Of a stretch of 21,573 nucleotides of DNA, positions 14,916-21,573 are shown in pieces (within the stretch, counting starts at the first letter, position 1; every line of letters begins with the position of its first letter). A program made the position numbers and the translations under genes. The stretch lies in NCBI GenBank assembly GCA_938046755.1, contig CALIXC010000065.1, positions 1 to 21,573 of the forward strand, read 5' to 3'. This DNA comes from an uncultured Lautropia sp. (GTDB lineage: Bacteria > Pseudomonadota > Gammaproteobacteria > Burkholderiales > Burkholderiaceae_E). The notes under the pieces were generated by a model. That model ran no database searches, had not been told where the DNA came from, and was given only the letters and a program-made list of their open reading frames with translations.

Positions 14916-16016
14916 ATGAGCATCCTCATCGAGCACCTGAACAAGCGCTTCGGCCAGACCGTGGTCTGCGACGACATCTCCCTGGAGATCCCGTCGGGGT
15001 CGCTGGTGGCGCTGCTGGGGCCGTCCGGCTCGGGCAAGACCTCGCTGCTGCGCATCATCGCCGGGCTGGAAGTGCCGGACAGCGGTCGCGTGCTGTTCCA
15101 TGGCGAGGACACCACCCATGCTGATCCGCAGGCGCGTGGCGTGGGCTTCGTCTTCCAGCATTACGCGCTCTTCAACCACATGACGATCTTCGAGAACGTC
15201 GCCTTCGGGCTGCGGGTGATGCCGCGCAACCGCCGACCCGACGAGGCCGAGATCCAGCGCCGCGTGCATGCGCTGCTCTCGCTCGTGCAGCTGGACTGGC
15301 TGGCCGATCGCTACCCGTCGCAGCTCTCGGGCGGGCAGCGCCAGCGCATCGCGCTGGCCCGTGCGTTGGCCGTCGAGCCCCGCGTGCTGCTGCTGGACGA
15401 ACCCTTCGGGGCGCTGGACGCCCAGGTACGCAAGGAGCTGCGTCGCTGGCTGCGCCGCATGCACGACGAGATGAACATCACCAGCGTCTTCGTTACTCAC
15501 GACCAGGACGAGGCCATGGAGGTGGCCGATCGGGTCGTGGTGCTCAACCGGGGCCGTGTCGAGCAGGTCGGCACGCCCGACGAGGTCTACGACCGTCCAG
15601 CCACGCCCTTCGTGCTCAAGTTCCTGGGGGATGTGAACCTGTTTCGCGGGCATTTCCATGCCGTGCACGAGCCTGGGCAAAAGATTGAAAAGACCACGGC
15701 TGATGAAAACACGGTCTACGTGCGCCCACACGAGATCGAGGTGGTGGACGAGCCCGCCGCCGACACGTTGGCCGTCGAGTTCTCGCAGGCGCTCACTGTC
15801 GGCCCGCGCACCCGGCTGGAACTGCGTCGCCCTGACGACGGCAGCTTCATCGACGTGGAGATGTCGCGCGAGGCCTGGCAGCAGCTGCAGCAGCGCCAGG
15901 GCATCGGGCGGGGTCAGCTGCTGCACCTGCGTGCCCGCCAGGAGACGCGCTTCGAGGCTGGCGCCGACTGGTCCAACGCCCATCCCCAGCCGGTGGATCC
16001 GGCTGCGATGATCTGA
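14916..16016 (+). CDS. cysA: Sulfate/thiosulfate ABC transporter ATP-binding protein CysA
   Basis: 366-aa ATPase of the sulfate importer. It shows Walker A GPSGSGKT (35-42), Q-loop Q81, signature LSGGQ (137-141), Walker B D161/E162 and the switch motif VTHDQDEAMEVADRVVVL. FGALDAQVRKELRRWLR and FLGDVNLFRG are typical of CysA. The C-terminal part (from about 235) is the TOBE-like regulatory domain seen in full-length CysA. The ATG is 2 bases after the cysE stop, with no strong ribosome site, implying translational coupling. Its membrane partners CysT and CysW lie on the other strand, 5.7 kb away. It is convergent with cysB. The 87 bases between them hold only a weak CCGCC/GGCGG stem (16041-16056) and no clear terminator. 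Confidence 0.93.
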   Translation: MSILIEHLNKRFGQTVVCDDISLEIPSGSLVALLGPSGSGKTSLLRIIAGLEVPDSGRVLFHGEDTTHADPQARGVGFVFQHYALFNHMTIFENVAFGLRVMPRNRRPDEAEIQRRVHALLSLVQLDWLADRYPSQLSGGQRQRIALARALAVEPRVLLLDEPFGALDAQVRKELRRWLRRMHDEMNITSVFVTHDQDEAMEVADRVVVLNRGRVEQVGTPDEVYDRPATPFVLKFLGDVNLFRGHFHAVHEPGQKIEKTTADENTVYVRPHEIEVVDEPAADTLAVEFSQALTVGPRTRLELRRPDDGSFIDVEMSREAWQQLQQRQGIGRGQLLHLRARQETRFEAGADWSNAHPQPVDPAAMI

Positions 16017-16103
16017 TGCAGTGTAGTGCCTGTACCCCTTCCGCCGGGCAGGGCGGCAGTTTCGGGACGGGCCTTGTCCAGCGGGCTCCGTACTGGCCGC
16101 TGA

Positions 16104-17048
16104 TCAGATCTGGAAATCGATGCCCGGCATTTGCTGGGCAGCCTGTTCCACGACCTCTCGGGTCAGTGGCGAGGCGAAGGTCTCGATGAAATCGTAGACA
16201 TAGCCCCGCAGGAAGGCGCCGCGCCGGAAGGCCAGGCGTGTCACGTTGACCGGGAACAGGTGGCCGGCGTCAATGGCGCGCAGCCGTGTGTCGCGTTCCT
16301 CGTCGAAGGCAATGGAGGCGATGATGCCGATGCCCAGGCCCAGCTCCACATAGGTCTTGATCACGTCGGCATCCATCGCCGTCAGCACCATGTCGGGCTC
16401 CAGGCCGCGCACCCGGAAGGCCTCGTCGATGTGCAGCCGCCCCGTGAAGCCGGGGCTGTAGGTGATGACCGGAAAGGTGGCCACCCGCTCCAGCGTCAGC
16501 TCCGGATCATTCAGCAGCGGATGGTTGGGTGGCACGATCACGCTGTGTGTCCAGCGATAGCAGGACAACGTCACCAGCCCGTCATAGTCGGTCAGTGCCT
16601 CGGTAGCGATGCCGATGTCGGCTTCGCCGCTGAGCAGCATTTCGGCCACTTGCTGAGGCGATCCTTGGTGCAGGTTCAGTTGCACGTCGGGGTAACGGCG
16701 GCGGAAGTCATGGACGGCATCGGGCAGCGCGTAGCGGGCCTGGGAATGCGTGGCCGAAATCGACAGCTTACCGGCCGATTGCTGGGAGTATTCCTCGCCC
16801 ACCCGAAGCAGGTTCTCGGCACCGCCCAGAATGCCTTCGATGATCGGTACGGCCACCGTGCCGGCATGGGTGAGCGAGGTGAGGCGCTTGCCGGCACGCA
16901 CGAACAGCTCGAAGCCCAGCTCCTGCTCCAGCTCGCGGATCTGGCGACTGACGCCCGGCTGCGATGTGTGAAGCGCCCGTGCCACCTCGGTCAGGTTGAA
17001 GCCGCGTCGGACGGCCTCACGGACCGAACGCAATTGCTGGAGATTCAT
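16104..17048 (-). CDS. cysB: LysR-type transcriptional regulator CysB
   Basis: 314-aa regulator of sulfur assimilation. The N-terminal winged helix-turn-helix (NLTEVARALHTSQPGVSRQIRELEQELG, about residues 18-45) is followed by the effector domain with GKLSISATHSQARYALP, which contributes to the inducer/sulfate pocket in known CysB structures, then ADIGIATEAL and YVELGLGIGIIASIAFD. Length matches CysB/Cbl (about 316-324). CysB activates sulfate uptake and reduction genes in the presence of N-acetylserine; the related Cbl or SsuR regulators respond to sulfonate supply. Location next to cysE-cysA and sbp-cysTW favours CysB. A dyad at 17157-17173 upstream may serve autoregulation. Confidence 0.9.
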   Translation of the reverse strand: MNLQQLRSVREAVRRGFNLTEVARALHTSQPGVSRQIRELEQELGFELFVRAGKRLTSLTHAGTVAVPIIEGILGGAENLLRVGEEYSQQSAGKLSISATHSQARYALPDAVHDFRRRYPDVQLNLHQGSPQQVAEMLLSGEADIGIATEALTDYDGLVTLSCYRWTHSVIVPPNHPLLNDPELTLERVATFPVITYSPGFTGRLHIDEAFRVRGLEPDMVLTAMDADVIKTYVELGLGIGIIASIAFDEERDTRLRAIDAGHLFPVNVTRLAFRRGAFLRGYVYDFIETFASPLTREVVEQAAQQMPGIDFQI

Positions 17049-17156
17049 GGTGTCGTGTCAGGCAGATGAGACGACACCGATGATAGCTGCAACGACAGCA
17101 AGGATATTGGCGCAGCCGGCTGCAGGTCGGCGCCTGCATCGATCAGCAAATAAGTT

Positions 17157-17173
17157 CATGCGGAAAGCGCATG
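17157..17173. promoter_or_regulatory. Candidate CysB operator upstream of cysB
   Basis: CATGCG-GAAAG-CGCATG is a perfect dyad with T-N11-A spacing (T17159, A17171), 109 bases upstream of the cysB start. The core ATGCGGAAAGCGCAT differs from the sbp site only at the three central bases. CysB commonly represses its own gene. Confidence 0.45.
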
Positions 17174-17221
17174 ATCGCCCTGGGGCAGGCGGTCGGCCGG
17201 TCTTTTCTGCAGGTGGGATGC

Positions 17222-17917
17222 TCAGAAGCGGAAGTCGGACGGTGCCGCAGTGCCCCCCGAAGCGCCGCTCGAAGCGCCACTCGGATCCCGCCGCTCGCCA
17301 CCGGCCGGCAGCACTTCGCTGGCATCGATGATCCGCGGGGGCTGGCGGAAGGCAGTGGCGCCCTGCATCGGAATGTCGGGCGACAGGTTGGCGGCCGGCG
17401 GGTACTGGTAGGAGGAGGGCAGCACCGATTCGGTCGGATAGCGTGCGCTATCCAGCATCCGGTTCCAGGCATTGGCCTCGTAGCCCACGCTGCGCTGGCT
17501 GCCCACGCTGATGGCGGGGAAACCGTTGCCGGAAAAGCCCAGGGCCTTGAAGCGCTCGAAGTCGGCGTTGCTGGTCACCTTCCATTCCTGGAAGGGGATG
17601 CCGCGCAGGCGCAGGTGCTGGGCTGCCATCTGGCAGGGTTGGCAGTCATTGGCCACGTACAGCGCCACCGGGTTGGCCCGCGCTGCCTCGCGCAGTGCCA
17701 GTGGAAACTGCAGGGTGGGATCGACCGGTGCCTTGACCGTCTGCGTCACTGTGAGGCCGCCCGGGCGGCGCAGTGGCACCGCGCTCTCGTCAGGCGGATG
17801 GTCGCCATAGACGATGCTGCCGTTCCGGTCGGTCCACTTGTACTCGGCTGCGGCACCCGGCAGTGCTGCCAGGCCACCGGCCGTCACCACGAGCAGGGAT
17901 GCCGCAAGCGCTTTCAT
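17222..17917 (-). CDS. Exported DUF4124 / glutaredoxin-like protein
   Basis: 231 aa. The ATG at 17917 has an AAGGA site and starts a Sec signal peptide (MKALAASLLVVTAGGLAALPGAAA, cleavage near residue 24). Next comes a DUF4124 segment (EYKWTDRNGSIVYGDHPP, 25-42), then a thioredoxin-fold domain (about 83-160) with a C-Q-P-C motif at C92/C95 and the cis-proline region GFPAISVG. The C-terminal 50 residues are Pro/Ser/Gly-rich and look disordered. The protein should act in the periplasm, possibly in disulfide or thiol chemistry. The exact role is unknown; the Cys-Cys pair could be redox active or bind metal. Its position downstream of prlC and folD on the same strand suggests a shared neighbourhood, but a 112-base gap argues against tight coupling. 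Confidence 0.75.
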   Translation of the reverse strand: MKALAASLLVVTAGGLAALPGAAAEYKWTDRNGSIVYGDHPPDESAVPLRRPGGLTVTQTVKAPVDPTLQFPLALREAARANPVALYVANDCQPCQMAAQHLRLRGIPFQEWKVTSNADFERFKALGFSGNGFPAISVGSQRSVGYEANAWNRMLDSARYPTESVLPSSYQYPPAANLSPDIPMQGATAFRQPPRIIDASEVLPAGGERRDPSGASSGASGGTAAPSDFRF

Positions 17918-18029
17918 CGAAATCCTTGTGTTCAGGGGATATCGGGAAGGGCACTTCCGTGCATCAGCCATCCTCCCGGGATCCGGAGCGCCCATGGCGT
18001 TCCGGTCCCCGGGGGGTGTGTTGCCTTCC

Positions 18030-20138
18030 CTAGGCTTCTTCTACCATCCCATTATGCCGAAGCAGGGCGTCCAGCTCGGGGGCCCGTCCTCTGAACGCGC
18101 GGAACGAGTCGATGGCCGGTCGGCTGCCCCCCACAGAGAGTATCTCTGCCAGGAAACGCCGGCCCACGGCGGGCTCGAACAGACCTTCTTCCTCGAAGGC
18201 GGCATAGCAGTCGGCCGACAGCACTTCCGCCCATTTGTAGCTGTAGTAGCCCGCCGCGTAGCCGCCGGCAAAGATGTGGCTGAAGCTGTTCTGGAAGCGG
18301 TTGAACGCAGGTGGCAGCAGCACGGCCACCTCGGCGCGCACCGCATCCAGAATGCGCTGGACCGGATCGGTCTCGCCGGCAGCCAGTGCCCGCGCTGCCT
18401 GCTGGTGCAGCGTCATGTCGAAGAGCGCGAACTCGATCTGCCGCAGCGTCTGCAGGCCGGCCTGGAAGTTGCGGGCGGCCAGCATCCGGTCAAAGAGTGC
18501 ACGCGGCATCGGCTCGCCCGTCTTCACATGGTGGGTCATCGATTCCACGATGTCCCATTCCCAGGCCCAGTTCTCCATGAACTGGCTGGGCAGCTCCACG
18601 GCATCCCATTCCACGCCCGAGATGCCCGACACCGCCAGCGTGTTCACCTGCGTCAGCATGTGGTGCAGGCCGTGGCCGAACTCGTGGAAGAGCGTGGTCA
18701 CGTCGTCGTGGGTGAGCAGGGCGGGCTGACCGTTGACCGGCGCCTGGAAGTTGCACACCAGGTAGGCCACCGGGGTCTGCACGACGGCGCCTTCCTCGTG
18801 CTGGCGGCCGCGGCAGTCGTTCATCCAGGCGCCCGGCTGCTTGGCCTCGCGGGCGTACAGATCCAGATAGAACTGCCCCACCAGCTGGTCATCCGCGCTG
18901 ATGCGATAGAAGCGCACATCCGGATGCCAGCCCTCGGCGTGGTCCTCGGTGATCGACACCCCGAAGAGCCGCTCGACCAGCCCGAAGAGCCCTGCCAGCA
19001 CGCGGGGCAGCGCAAAGTACTGCTTCACCTCGTTGTCCGAGAACGAATAACGCGCCTGCTTGAGGGCCTCGCTGGCATAGGCGATGTCCCAGGCTTGCAG
19101 CTCGGGCAGTCCCAGTTTCTCGGCGGCAAAGGTGCGCAGCTCGGCCAGATCGCGCTCGGCGAAGGGGCGGGCACGTCGCGCCAGGTCCCGCAGGAACTGC
19201 TCCACCTGGGCTGGGGAGTCGGCCATCTTCGGCACGAGCGACAGCTCGGCGTAGCTGGCCAGGCCCAGCAACTGTGCCTTCTCCTCGCGCAGCGCCAGGA
19301 TCTTCTGGATCAGCGCGGTGTTGTCCTGCGGGCTGCCTTCGGCCGCCCGGGTGGCATAGGCACGGTAGAGCGCCTCGCGCAGGCTGCGGTCGTGCGCATA
19401 CTGGATGACCGGGAAGTACGACGGGAACTGCAGCGTGAATCGCCAGCCCGTTTTCCCTTGCCGTTCGGCATCGGCCCGGGCGGCCGCAATGGCATCTTCG
19501 GGCAGACCCGCCAGACGCGCCTTGCCTTCTTCCGTGTCGGACACCAGCAGCTCGAAGGCATTCGTGGCGTCCAGCACGTTTTCCGAGAACTTCTGCTGCA
19601 GCGCTGCCAGCTCTTCCTGGATGGCGGCAAAGCGTTCGCGTGCAGGCGAGACCAGCTCGGCTCCGCTCAGCCGGAAGTCACGCAGCTCGTGCTCGATGGC
19701 CGTCTTGCGGGCGGCATCCAGCGCCTCATGGGCCGGGCTGGCACGGAATGCGCGGTACTTCTCGAAGAGCGCCTGATCCTGGCCCATCCGGGTCCAGAAC
19801 TCCACCACGCGTGGCAGGTTCTGATTGAAGGCCTCGCGCAGCTCCGGCGTGTCCATGACGGAATTCAGGTGCTGCACGATGCCCCAGGCGTGCCCGAGGC
19901 GCTCGGTGGCGTGTTGCAGCGGTAGCACGAAGTCCTTCCAGGTGGTGGGCGTGTCCGCTGCCGTGGCCGTGGCCAGCGCCTTCTCAGCATCGGCCAGCAG
20001 CACATCCAGCGCCGGCCCCACGTGCTCGGGCTTCACGGTGGTGAAGCGGGGCAGTCGGCCGGGGCCGTCCAGCAGCGGGTTGTCGGAGGGGGCGGCGTCT
20101 GCCGTCGACTGTGCAGCACGGGAAGCAGGATTAGTCAT
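18030..20138 (-). CDS. prlC: Oligopeptidase A (M3 family zinc metallopeptidase)
   Basis: 702-aa cytosolic metallopeptidase (E. coli PrlC 680 aa) that degrades short peptides, including cleaved signal peptides. The zinc motif HEFGH is at 485-489, followed by GLHHMLTQVNTLAVSGISGVEWDAVELPSQFMENW, and the third ligand region lies in that block. Other family segments are FTTVKPEHVGPALD near the N-terminus and SFSHIFAGGYAAGYYSYKWAEVLSADCY near the C-terminus. The ATG at 20138 is chosen because the family fold begins with NPLLDGPGRLPRF about 20 residues later; the frame is open to 20237 but that part is unlike the family. No good Shine-Dalgarno site is visible. A possible heat-shock promoter lies at 20255-20283. 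Confidence 0.92.
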   Translation of the reverse strand: MTNPASRAAQSTADAAPSDNPLLDGPGRLPRFTTVKPEHVGPALDVLLADAEKALATATAADTPTTWKDFVLPLQHATERLGHAWGIVQHLNSVMDTPELREAFNQNLPRVVEFWTRMGQDQALFEKYRAFRASPAHEALDAARKTAIEHELRDFRLSGAELVSPARERFAAIQEELAALQQKFSENVLDATNAFELLVSDTEEGKARLAGLPEDAIAAARADAERQGKTGWRFTLQFPSYFPVIQYAHDRSLREALYRAYATRAAEGSPQDNTALIQKILALREEKAQLLGLASYAELSLVPKMADSPAQVEQFLRDLARRARPFAERDLAELRTFAAEKLGLPELQAWDIAYASEALKQARYSFSDNEVKQYFALPRVLAGLFGLVERLFGVSITEDHAEGWHPDVRFYRISADDQLVGQFYLDLYAREAKQPGAWMNDCRGRQHEEGAVVQTPVAYLVCNFQAPVNGQPALLTHDDVTTLFHEFGHGLHHMLTQVNTLAVSGISGVEWDAVELPSQFMENWAWEWDIVESMTHHVKTGEPMPRALFDRMLAARNFQAGLQTLRQIEFALFDMTLHQQAARALAAGETDPVQRILDAVRAEVAVLLPPAFNRFQNSFSHIFAGGYAAGYYSYKWAEVLSADCYAAFEEEGLFEPAVGRRFLAEILSVGGSRPAIDSFRAFRGRAPELDALLRHNGMVEEA

Positions 20139-20373
20139 GGCAAGAAGAAAGAGGAGATTGGAGGAAGCCTGAAAGAGTGAAGTAAGCGGGTCTGAAAGAA
20201 AAGCAGGAATTGTGGGACAGTCTGGCGCTTGCCTCATTCATCGGCGTCTTCACGACATGGGGGTGGGCCGCCATAAAGACAACTGACACAAGGTGCGACC
20301 TGCATGCCGAATGGCGCACCAGGCTGGATGGCGTGCAGGCTGGTCCGGCCCGTGTTTGCCCGTTCCGTTGTCG
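20139..20373 (-). promoter_or_regulatory. prlC upstream region with possible sigma32 promoter
   Basis: On the minus strand CCCCATGT (20262-20255) exactly matches the sigma32 -10 consensus CCCCATNT. It is preceded after 14 bases by GTTGTCT (20283-20277), a weak match to CTTGAAA. That would give a leader of about 110 bases, ending in a pyrimidine-rich tract before the ATG. Enterobacterial opdA/prlC is reported as heat-inducible, which fits. No other gene is seen in this stretch. Confidence 0.3.
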
Positions 20374-20541
20374 TTAGGGATCCTCTGAACAAGTCCCCGC
20401 GGCCGTCACATCCCCGTAACGGGCGCATGACTGCGTTGCCATTTGCTGTCAATAGCGCCGCTATTGACAGCAAATGTCGCCTTGTCCTGCATCCCGTTCC
20501 GTGGCGCGCCGGTTCGCGGGACTTATTCAGAGGATCCTTAG
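20374..20541. mobile_element. Foldback MITE, IS5-like ends, TTAG target duplication
   Basis: The 160-bp element (20378-20537) has 20-bp terminal inverted repeats, GGATCCTCTGAACAAGTCCC at 20378-20397 against 20518-20537, with one mismatch. It is flanked by TTAG on both sides (20374-20377 and 20538-20541), a 4-bp duplication of the YTAR type used by the IS5 group. The centre is an 18-bp perfect inverted repeat around one base (20440-20457 / 20459-20476), so the two 80-base halves form one long imperfect palindrome. It contains no transposase, so it would need one in trans. It begins 12 bases past the folD stop on the folD strand, so its transcript hairpin could define or protect the folD mRNA end. 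Confidence 0.85.
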
Positions 20542-20552
20542 GTAAGCGGTCG

Positions 20553-21404
20553 TCAGGCTAGCTTCAGGTGACGACGGGCTGCCGTGATGGTGTTCTGCAG
20601 CAGCATGGCGATGGTCATTGGGCCGACGCCCCCCGGCACGGGGGTGATCCAGCCGGCCACGTTGCGGGCGCTGTCGAAGTCCACGTCCCCCGTCAGTTTG
20701 CCGTCAGGCAGCCGGTTGATGCCCACGTCGATGACCACAGCGCCCGGCTTGATCATGTCGCCAGTGATCATGCGGGGACGACCCACGGCCACGACCAGGA
20801 TGTCGGCACGCCGGGTCTGCGCGGCCAGATCGCGCGTCTTGCTGTTGCAGAGCGTGACGGTGGCGCCGGCTTGCAGCAACAGGTGCAGCTGCGGCTTGCC
20901 CACCAGATTGCTGGCACCCACGATGACGGCCTCGGCGCCACGCAGCGGCACGCCCGTACTTTCCAGAAGGCGCATCACGCCCAGCGGGGTGCAGGGAACC
21001 AGTTGTGGCGTGCCGGTCATCAGTGCACCGGCATTGGCCACGTGAAAGCCGTCCACGTCCTTGTCCGGTGAGATGGCCTCGATCACGCGGCGCGTGTCGA
21101 TGTGGGCAGGCAGGGGAAGCTGCACCAGGATGCCGTGCACGGCAGGATCCTTGTTCAGTTCATCCAGCCGTGCCAGCAGGGCGGCCTCGGTGGTTTCCTC
21201 GGGCAGGTGCTCGCTGACCGAATGAAAGCCCGCCGCCTTACAGGCGCGGATCTTGTTGCGCACATAGACCTGGGAAGCCGCCGAATCACCCACCAGGATC
21301 ACGGCCAAGCCGGGGCGCCGCCCGGTGGCTTGTTGGGCAGCCTCGCGTACTTCTTCGCGGACCTGGGCGGAAATGGCGGTGCCATCGATCAGTCGAGCAG
21401 TCAT
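20553..21404 (-). CDS. folD: Bifunctional methylenetetrahydrofolate dehydrogenase/methenyltetrahydrofolate cyclohydrolase
   Basis: 283-aa cytosolic enzyme that interconverts 5,10-methylene-THF, 5,10-methenyl-THF and 10-formyl-THF with NADP, supplying one-carbon units for purines and formyl-methionine. The catalytic YVRNK motif (47-51) is present, with GILVQLPLPAHID, DKDVDGFH, PCTPLGVM, the nucleotide-binding VIVGASNLVGKP and the C-terminal signature PVPGGVGPMTIAMLLQNT. The ATG at 21404 is preferred over 21438-21440 because MTARLIDG is the family N-terminus; the ribosome site is weak in both cases. Length matches the family (about 285). The stop is immediately followed by the MITE. Confidence 0.95.
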   Translation of the reverse strand: MTARLIDGTAISAQVREEVREAAQQATGRRPGLAVILVGDSAASQVYVRNKIRACKAAGFHSVSEHLPEETTEAALLARLDELNKDPAVHGILVQLPLPAHIDTRRVIEAISPDKDVDGFHVANAGALMTGTPQLVPCTPLGVMRLLESTGVPLRGAEAVIVGASNLVGKPQLHLLLQAGATVTLCNSKTRDLAAQTRRADILVVAVGRPRMITGDMIKPGAVVIDVGINRLPDGKLTGDVDFDSARNVAGWITPVPGGVGPMTIAMLLQNTITAARRHLKLA

Positions 21405-21573
21405 TAGTGGAATCCGGTAAGACGGTGAAAAGATGGTCAAGGGAAAGCGGAATCGTACCCAAAAGCGTGCTTGGAGCCCTGAAAATCAGTCAATCACGTT
21501 AAAGAATGTTACATAATACCTGTTTCTGCACTTTTCTGCTGCCAAGGACTTGCAAGGTCTGAAACCGCAGGTT
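21405..21573. promoter_or_regulatory. AT-rich upstream region of folD, probably divergent
   Basis: This stretch drops clearly in GC between about 21475 and 21540, unlike the rest of the window, and holds TACATAAT (21510-21517) and its complement ATTATGTA. These could be -10 elements for either strand, but I found no convincing -35 partner. No coding frame with a ribosome site begins before the right edge. Confidence 0.35.

Noticed and set aside
17814..19925. 703-codon plus-strand frame opposite prlC
   Set aside because: Shadow frame of a high-GC gene; the minus strand has the intact M3 peptidase with HEFGH.

Overview
The window comes from a high-GC Gram-negative bacterium. The gene set (NtrC, MetNI, NnrS, DadA, TerC, a CysTWA/Sbp sulfate permease, CysB, a long-type CysE, PrlC, FolD) and the order folD - prlC - DUF4124/glutaredoxin gene suggest a betaproteobacterium of the order Burkholderiales. 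That placement is an inference from gene content; the genus cannot be fixed from the sequence alone. Coding density is high and most genes are ordinary chromosomal housekeeping or nutrient-uptake genes.

Layout. 3-1238 is the 3' part of an NtrC-type sigma54 activator whose receiver domain lies off the left edge. 1468-3037 is a MetNI importer with a structured leader, a MetN lacking the usual C-terminal regulatory domain, and no adjacent MetQ. 3038-3481 is non-coding: a 3' region with a strong terminator at 3197-3221, then two hairpins in front of a small YbjQ-family gene (3482-3832). A bidirectional terminator separates that gene from nnrS (minus strand). nnrS is divergent from dadA, and dadA is convergent with a TerC-family gene.

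7498-17173 is dominated by sulfur assimilation. sbp-cysT-cysW (minus strand) encode the sulfate-binding protein and two permeases. cysE-cysA (plus strand) pair serine acetyltransferase with the permease ATPase, which is thus split from its partners. cysB (minus strand) encodes the LysR-type regulator. Between the two transport blocks lie a CPA2 cation/proton antiporter and a frame-disrupted CynX-type MFS gene. Near-identical 15-bp dyads (ATGCGGAnnnCGCAT, with LysR-type T-N11-A geometry) lie upstream of sbp and of cysB, with a weaker relative upstream of cysE. I read these as candidate CysB operators tying the dispersed genes into one regulon.

17222-21404 carries a periplasmic DUF4124/glutaredoxin-like protein, oligopeptidase A (prlC, with a possible sigma32 promoter) and folD. 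Immediately downstream of folD is a 160-bp foldback element with near-perfect terminal inverted repeats, a 4-bp TTAG target duplication and a large central palindrome. It looks like a non-autonomous IS5-type MITE and is the most distinctive non-coding feature here. I found no CRISPR array, tRNA, rRNA or prophage.
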